18,341 nt of DNA. It comes from CAIKZJ01 sp041675325. GTDB lineage: Bacteria > Bacteroidota > Ignavibacteria > Tepidaquicellales > Tepidaquicellaceae. Within the stretch, counting starts at the first letter, position 1. Every line of letters begins with the position of its first letter. Position numbers and translations under genes: made by a program. Location: NCBI GenBank assembly GCA_041675325.1, contig JBAYUG010000069.1, positions 1-18,341 on the forward strand, read 5' to 3'. The notes below the pieces were generated by a model. The model did not search any database. It saw only the letters and a list, made by a program, of their open reading frames with translations, and was not told the DNA's origin. This document shows positions 16,158-18,341 of the stretch, one piece after another.

Positions 16158-16554
16158 AGTATTTCTTTGTTCTCAATGATTTCTTTTCAGAGGCTATCTT
16201 TTTGGAAGCAAGTCTTTCTTCTTTTGAGCCTGAGCTTGGTTTTGTTTTAACTCTTTTCTTGCGTTTGATAAATGCTGATGTGATTAAATCATCAAACTTC
16301 TTTATAGTAATTGTTTTGTTTAAGAACTGAGAGCGTTCAGACTGAGATGAGACTTTGAGGACGCCGTTCCTGTCAACTTTATTAAGAAGTTTAGTGAGAA
16401 GCAGAGTCTTTTCCTCATCAGACAAAGCCATTGACCTCGGGATATCGAAATAAAGTTCGACTTTAGTTGAAACTTTATTGACATTCTGTCCGCCTTTACC
16501 TCCGCTTCTTACAGCTTTGAAAACAAGCTCGCTATGTAATGAATTGATTTCCAT
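16144..16554 (-). CDS. arfB: Alternative ribosome-rescue factor ArfB (GGQ peptidyl-tRNA hydrolase)
   Basis: ArfB (YaeJ, the bacterial relative of mitochondrial ICT1) releases peptides from ribosomes stalled on mRNAs that lack a stop codon. The 136-residue protein has the release-factor catalytic GGQ at 21-23 in SGGKGGQNVNKVSTKVEL, and lacks the codon-recognition domain of RF1/RF2. It ends in a basic tail (IKRKKRVKTKPSSGSKEERL and lysine-rich sequence beyond), which in known ArfB enters the empty mRNA channel. Length and tail separate it from full release factors. The ATG at 16554 has no Shine-Dalgarno; a TATATT box at 16575-16570 is a possible -10 element but has only a weak -35 partner. It heads a two-gene unit with the PgeF-family gene. 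Confidence 0.92.
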   Translation of the reverse strand: MEINSLHSELVFKAVRSGGKGGQNVNKVSTKVELYFDIPRSMALSDEEKTLLLTKLLNKVDRNGVLKVSSQSERSQFLNKTITIKKFDDLITSAFIKRKKRVKTKPSSGSKEERLASKKIASEKKSLRTKKYYDSE

Positions 16555-16828
16555 ATAAAATACTACAGCAATATATAATTTTTACATTACAGAAAATACA
16601 CTTAGAAACGTGTTGAAACTATACAACGGCAAGTTGAATAGAAAGAGCGCGCACCTGCCTGCTGCAGGCAGGCTGATGAACATGATTTATTTATGATTCT
16701 CACTGAGAAAAAGATTATTAACCTATTTGAAAAATGAGATTGGGAAAGTGTTATAATTTGAAAAGTTTGGTTTGATTACAATATATTTAGGGATAGAAGT
16801 AAAGGAGAACTAAAAGTCATTGTGCAAT
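16555..16828. other. Non-coding region upstream of arfB
   Basis: No convincing ORF is visible in these 274 bp. The region contains a palindromic repeat (16654-16672, listed separately), possible promoter elements of arfB near its right-to-left start, and otherwise A/T-rich DNA. An AAAGGAG on the plus strand at 16800-16806 has no usable start codon after it. Confidence 0.5.
16654..16672. repeat. CCTGCCTG/CAGGCAGG inverted repeat
   Basis: Arms CCTGCCTG (16654-16661) and CAGGCAGG (16665-16672) are separated by CTG and are flanked by GC-rich sequence in an otherwise A/T-rich spacer. No U tract follows on either strand, so it is not a terminator. The form resembles short dispersed palindromes seen in Bacteroidota intergenic DNA; only one copy lies in this window. 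Confidence 0.6.
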
Positions 16829-16999
16829 TTACTTTTTTATTGTATTAATTAATGACTTTAGTTTTCTTGCATAATTATTTAGAACCTTATCCTTTGATTT
16901 TTTCTCTTCATTTTCTTTAGTGACAGAATAGTCACCATCGCCGGGTTTCCAGCCGAAATTTTTATAAACGTTCTCTTTGTCGATTTTAATTTTCTTCAT
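16829..16999 (-). CDS. Small charged protein, 56 residues, unknown function
   Basis: An ORF from ATG (16999) to TAA (16831-16829) encodes MKKIKIDKENVYKNFGWKPG followed by DGDYSVTKENEEKK and a lysine-rich helix-forming end (YARKLKSLINTIKK). It has no signal peptide, membrane segment or motif that I recognise. The middle FGWKPGDGDYSV looks like a structured core rather than random translation of A/T-rich DNA, and the codon use is like that of nearby genes. It has no visible Shine-Dalgarno, in line with most genes here. It stands alone in a 971-bp intergenic stretch, divergent from the promoter at 17098. It could be a real small protein or a remnant; homologues would decide. Confidence 0.5.
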   Translation of the reverse strand: MKKIKIDKENVYKNFGWKPGDGDYSVTKENEEKKSKDKVLNNYARKLKSLINTIKK

Positions 17000-17097
17000 T
17001 AATTATTGTTTTAATAAACGTATTTATGCAACAGAGACTTTAACTACAATATCATACAATTCGTTCAAAATTCGGAAAAAATGTTGAAATATTTTAC

Positions 17098-17126
17098 TTG
17101 ATTTTAATGAAAGGAAATACTATATT
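17098..17126 (+). promoter_or_regulatory. Sigma-70-like promoter without an adjacent gene
   Basis: TTGATT (17098-17103) and TATATT (17121-17126) are spaced by 17 bp, the same hexamers and spacing as the rimP promoter. The bases 17121-17128 also read TATATTTG, which fits the Bacteroidetes -7 pattern TAnnTTTG. Transcription would start near 17133, about 390 nt before the next plus-strand start codon, and would cross the GCGCA repeat array. Confidence 0.45.
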
Positions 17127-17234
17127 TGTACTAAGAAAAATAAACAACATAATGCTGATTTATAGCAGTCATATAACTACGTTTCTGACCTTACCACCTC
17201 AAATAATCACAATTACAAAATAATCACGAAAATT

Positions 17235-17278
17235 GCGCACTTGTGGCGCATTAATGGCGCAGATTTGGCGCACTTATA
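17235..17278. repeat. Four 11-bp GCGCA direct repeats
   Basis: Units GCGCACTTGTG (17235), GCGCATTAATG (17246), GCGCAGATTTG (17257) and GCGCACTTATA (17268) follow each other without gaps. The GCGCA core recurs at exactly 11 bp, about one helical turn, so the cores lie on one face of the DNA. The remaining six positions vary, with five of the units' last bases T-rich. This resembles an operator or iteron-like binding array; no known family is recognised. Confidence 0.7.
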
Positions 17279-17445
17279 AGCTATTTACGTCCTATCTACG
17301 AGGCATCTTAACCCAACTTTCATGCTAAAAACGGCATTTCAAGAAATAAAAAAATTTTTTACTGAAAACGGAAGAATACTTGATTTTCTTTTAATAACGA
17401 AGAAAAAATGTAGTTTGTGCACTACTATGTGATTTTCAATGTGGT

Positions 17446-17473
17446 TTGCCTCCATTTGTAGAAAAATTATAAT
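17446..17473 (+). promoter_or_regulatory. Promoter of the DUF6266-like gene
   Basis: A perfect TATAAT -10 box (17468-17473) is preceded at 16 bp by TTGCCT (17446-17451). Transcription would start near 17480, giving a leader of about 45 nt that lacks a Shine-Dalgarno. Confidence 0.5.
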
Positions 17474-17525
17474 GTTTAAATTGAAGACAATTTTTGTTAC
17501 TTTTTGAGAAAATAAAAATACAGAA

Positions 17526-18287
17526 ATGGCAAGATTTGACAGCGGAATATTCGGGTTAATGAGGGGAAAAATCGGCAATATAGTTGCAAGATTGAGATAT
17601 GGAAAGGTTTACATTGCGAGGAAACCGGGCAGGTATAAAGCGAATCAGACAGAGGAGGCAAAAAGAAACAGGGCGGTATTTTCGAGAAGGCAGAGGATTA
17701 ATTCGAGACTTCGAAAAGATAAAGGGATTAAGAAGTTCTGGGAGGATGTTGATGCAGAAGGACTTAACGGCAACACGAAACTGATGATAAGAAATACTCC
17801 GTATGTTACTTATGAGAGATTGCTGCCTGGTTTTGGATTTACGCCGAAGAGCGAAGAAAAGGTAGATGTAAAGAATATTCGTTTCGAAGGACATCGTATT
17901 CATTTTGATTTTAAGATAGAAAGAACGAAGCGCAAGAAGCTTGAGCCGCCGTACGATTTGTACTGTGTTTTAGTATCTGACAGATGGTTTGAGTATCAAA
18001 CACTGGCAATTGTAAGAAGGAAAGATGTGGTAAGCGCAACAAAAATTCAGAGAATTGAAAATGAGGAACCGGATGATTTTCAGACGGTTTCATTTATTTA
18101 CGCGAATGATTTCTTTAAGAGTGTTGAATTTTCCGAAAGATGTTATGTGATGATTGCAGCGATAAAATTTAATGAGCTGAAGAATAAGTACGAGTGGGCT
18201 GATACGTATTTTGAGGAGGTGTCGGAACTTGTACCGAATGATTTGAAACAGGAGGTGAACGGAAGGAATTGGAGGTTTGATGATTGA
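17526..18287 (+). CDS. DUF6266-like basic protein of unknown function
   Basis: The 253-residue protein begins MARFDSGIFGLMRGKIGNIV and continues with a very basic stretch to about residue 70 (for example ARKPGRYKANQTEEAKRNR and FSRRQRINSRLRKDKGIKKF). The spacing GIxG-xxxGKIGNxV-xxxxGKxYIxxxP-xxxxxTxxAxxxR resembles the start of DUF6266 proteins, which I recall from Bacteroidetes, where GIxGxxSGKVGxVV is followed by a conserved proline and a TxAQ segment. The rest (about 90-250) looks like beta-rich sequence (YDLYCVLVSD, CYVMIAAIKF) with Trp and Tyr residues. There is no signal peptide or membrane segment. The basic N-terminal part could bind nucleic acid, but that is inference. The ATG lacks a Shine-Dalgarno. 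The gene appears to stand alone and ends 54 bp from the window edge. Confidence 0.65.
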   Translation: MARFDSGIFGLMRGKIGNIVARLRYGKVYIARKPGRYKANQTEEAKRNRAVFSRRQRINSRLRKDKGIKKFWEDVDAEGLNGNTKLMIRNTPYVTYERLLPGFGFTPKSEEKVDVKNIRFEGHRIHFDFKIERTKRKKLEPPYDLYCVLVSDRWFEYQTLAIVRRKDVVSATKIQRIENEEPDDFQTVSFIYANDFFKSVEFSERCYVMIAAIKFNELKNKYEWADTYFEEVSELVPNDLKQEVNGRNWRFDD

Positions 18288-18313
18288 GTTAAAAGATTTT
18301 AGGGGGAGTGATT

Positions 18314-18340
18314 CACGGAGGTCACGGAGTGCACGACGTA
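18314..18340. repeat. 9-bp CACGGAG repeats at window edge
   Basis: Three adjacent 9-bp units, CACGGAGGT, CACGGAGTG and CACGACGTA, follow the last gene and run to the window end, so the array may continue. They share length and a purine-rich GGAG core with the units at 1486-1512. Confidence 0.5.
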
Positions 18341-18341
18341 G

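Larger units (their letters stand above)
17000..17525. other. Non-coding region before the DUF6266-like gene
   Basis: These 526 bp hold no supported gene. They carry a consensus-like plus-strand promoter (17098-17126), two direct copies of AATAATCAC (17202-17210 and 17219-17227), four 11-bp GCGCA units (17235-17278), A/T-rich DNA with an AAAAAA/TTTTTT self-complementary run near 17350, and the promoter of the next gene (17446-17473). Confidence 0.6.

Noticed and set aside
16800..16851. Plus-strand AAAGGAG as a ribosome binding site for a small gene
   Set aside because: The only nearby start, a GTG about 15 nt on, opens an 8-codon frame, and the minus-strand ORF explains the region better.
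17339..17578. Minus-strand ORF of 79 codons overlapping the start of the DUF6266-like gene
   Set aside because: Its composition is that of random A/T-rich DNA, it shows no motif, and it starts inside a better supported gene.

Overview
The window looks like a chromosomal segment from a member of the Bacteroidota/Chlorobi side of the FCB group, most likely Ignavibacteria or a close relative. The main evidence is two large secreted proteins that end in a type IX secretion (T9SS) C-terminal sorting domain, with an NYPNPFNP entry motif and a terminal KRMVxIK. Supporting signs are low GC content, few Shine-Dalgarno sequences ahead of genes, and a DUF6266-like protein, a family I know mainly from Bacteroidetes. 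The genus cannot be named from this sequence.

Layout. Positions 1-427 hold the end of an AT-rich LamG-like gene, followed by a tRNA-Ser(UGA) on the minus strand with its own promoter. truB (705-1403, plus) converges on a minus-strand translation/transcription operon, rimP-nusA-infB-rbfA (6955 down to 1577). That is the widespread bacterial nusA-infB cluster, but truB, usually the next co-directional gene, is inverted here. A consensus-like promoter lies ahead of rimP, and a terminator-like hairpin sits between it and the rimP start codon. Upstream is a secreted subtilisin-like protease (7208-10081, minus) with its own terminator.

A plus-strand operon then runs divergently: an AAG-type DNA glycosylase, a beta-CASP metallo-beta-lactamase nuclease overlapping it by 4 bp, and a small SET-domain protein. 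It ends in a strong bidirectional terminator shared with a convergent secreted beta-propeller/T9SS protein (12766-15306, minus). Next come arfB (ribosome rescue) and a pgeF/YfiH-family gene, overlapping or nearly abutting on the minus strand.

The last 1.8 kb is accessory-like. It contains a palindromic repeat, an unlisted 56-codon ORF, a promoter with no adjacent gene, an array of four 11-bp GCGCA units, and a basic DUF6266-like gene with a TATAAT promoter. Degenerate 9-bp repeats appear at 1424-1512 and at the right edge of the window.

How the genes fit together: RimP and RbfA mature the 30S subunit, IF-2 starts translation, NusA acts on RNA polymerase, TruB modifies tRNA, and ArfB frees stalled ribosomes, so much of the window serves gene expression. 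The most testable regulatory idea is a NusA-responsive attenuator in the rimP leader.
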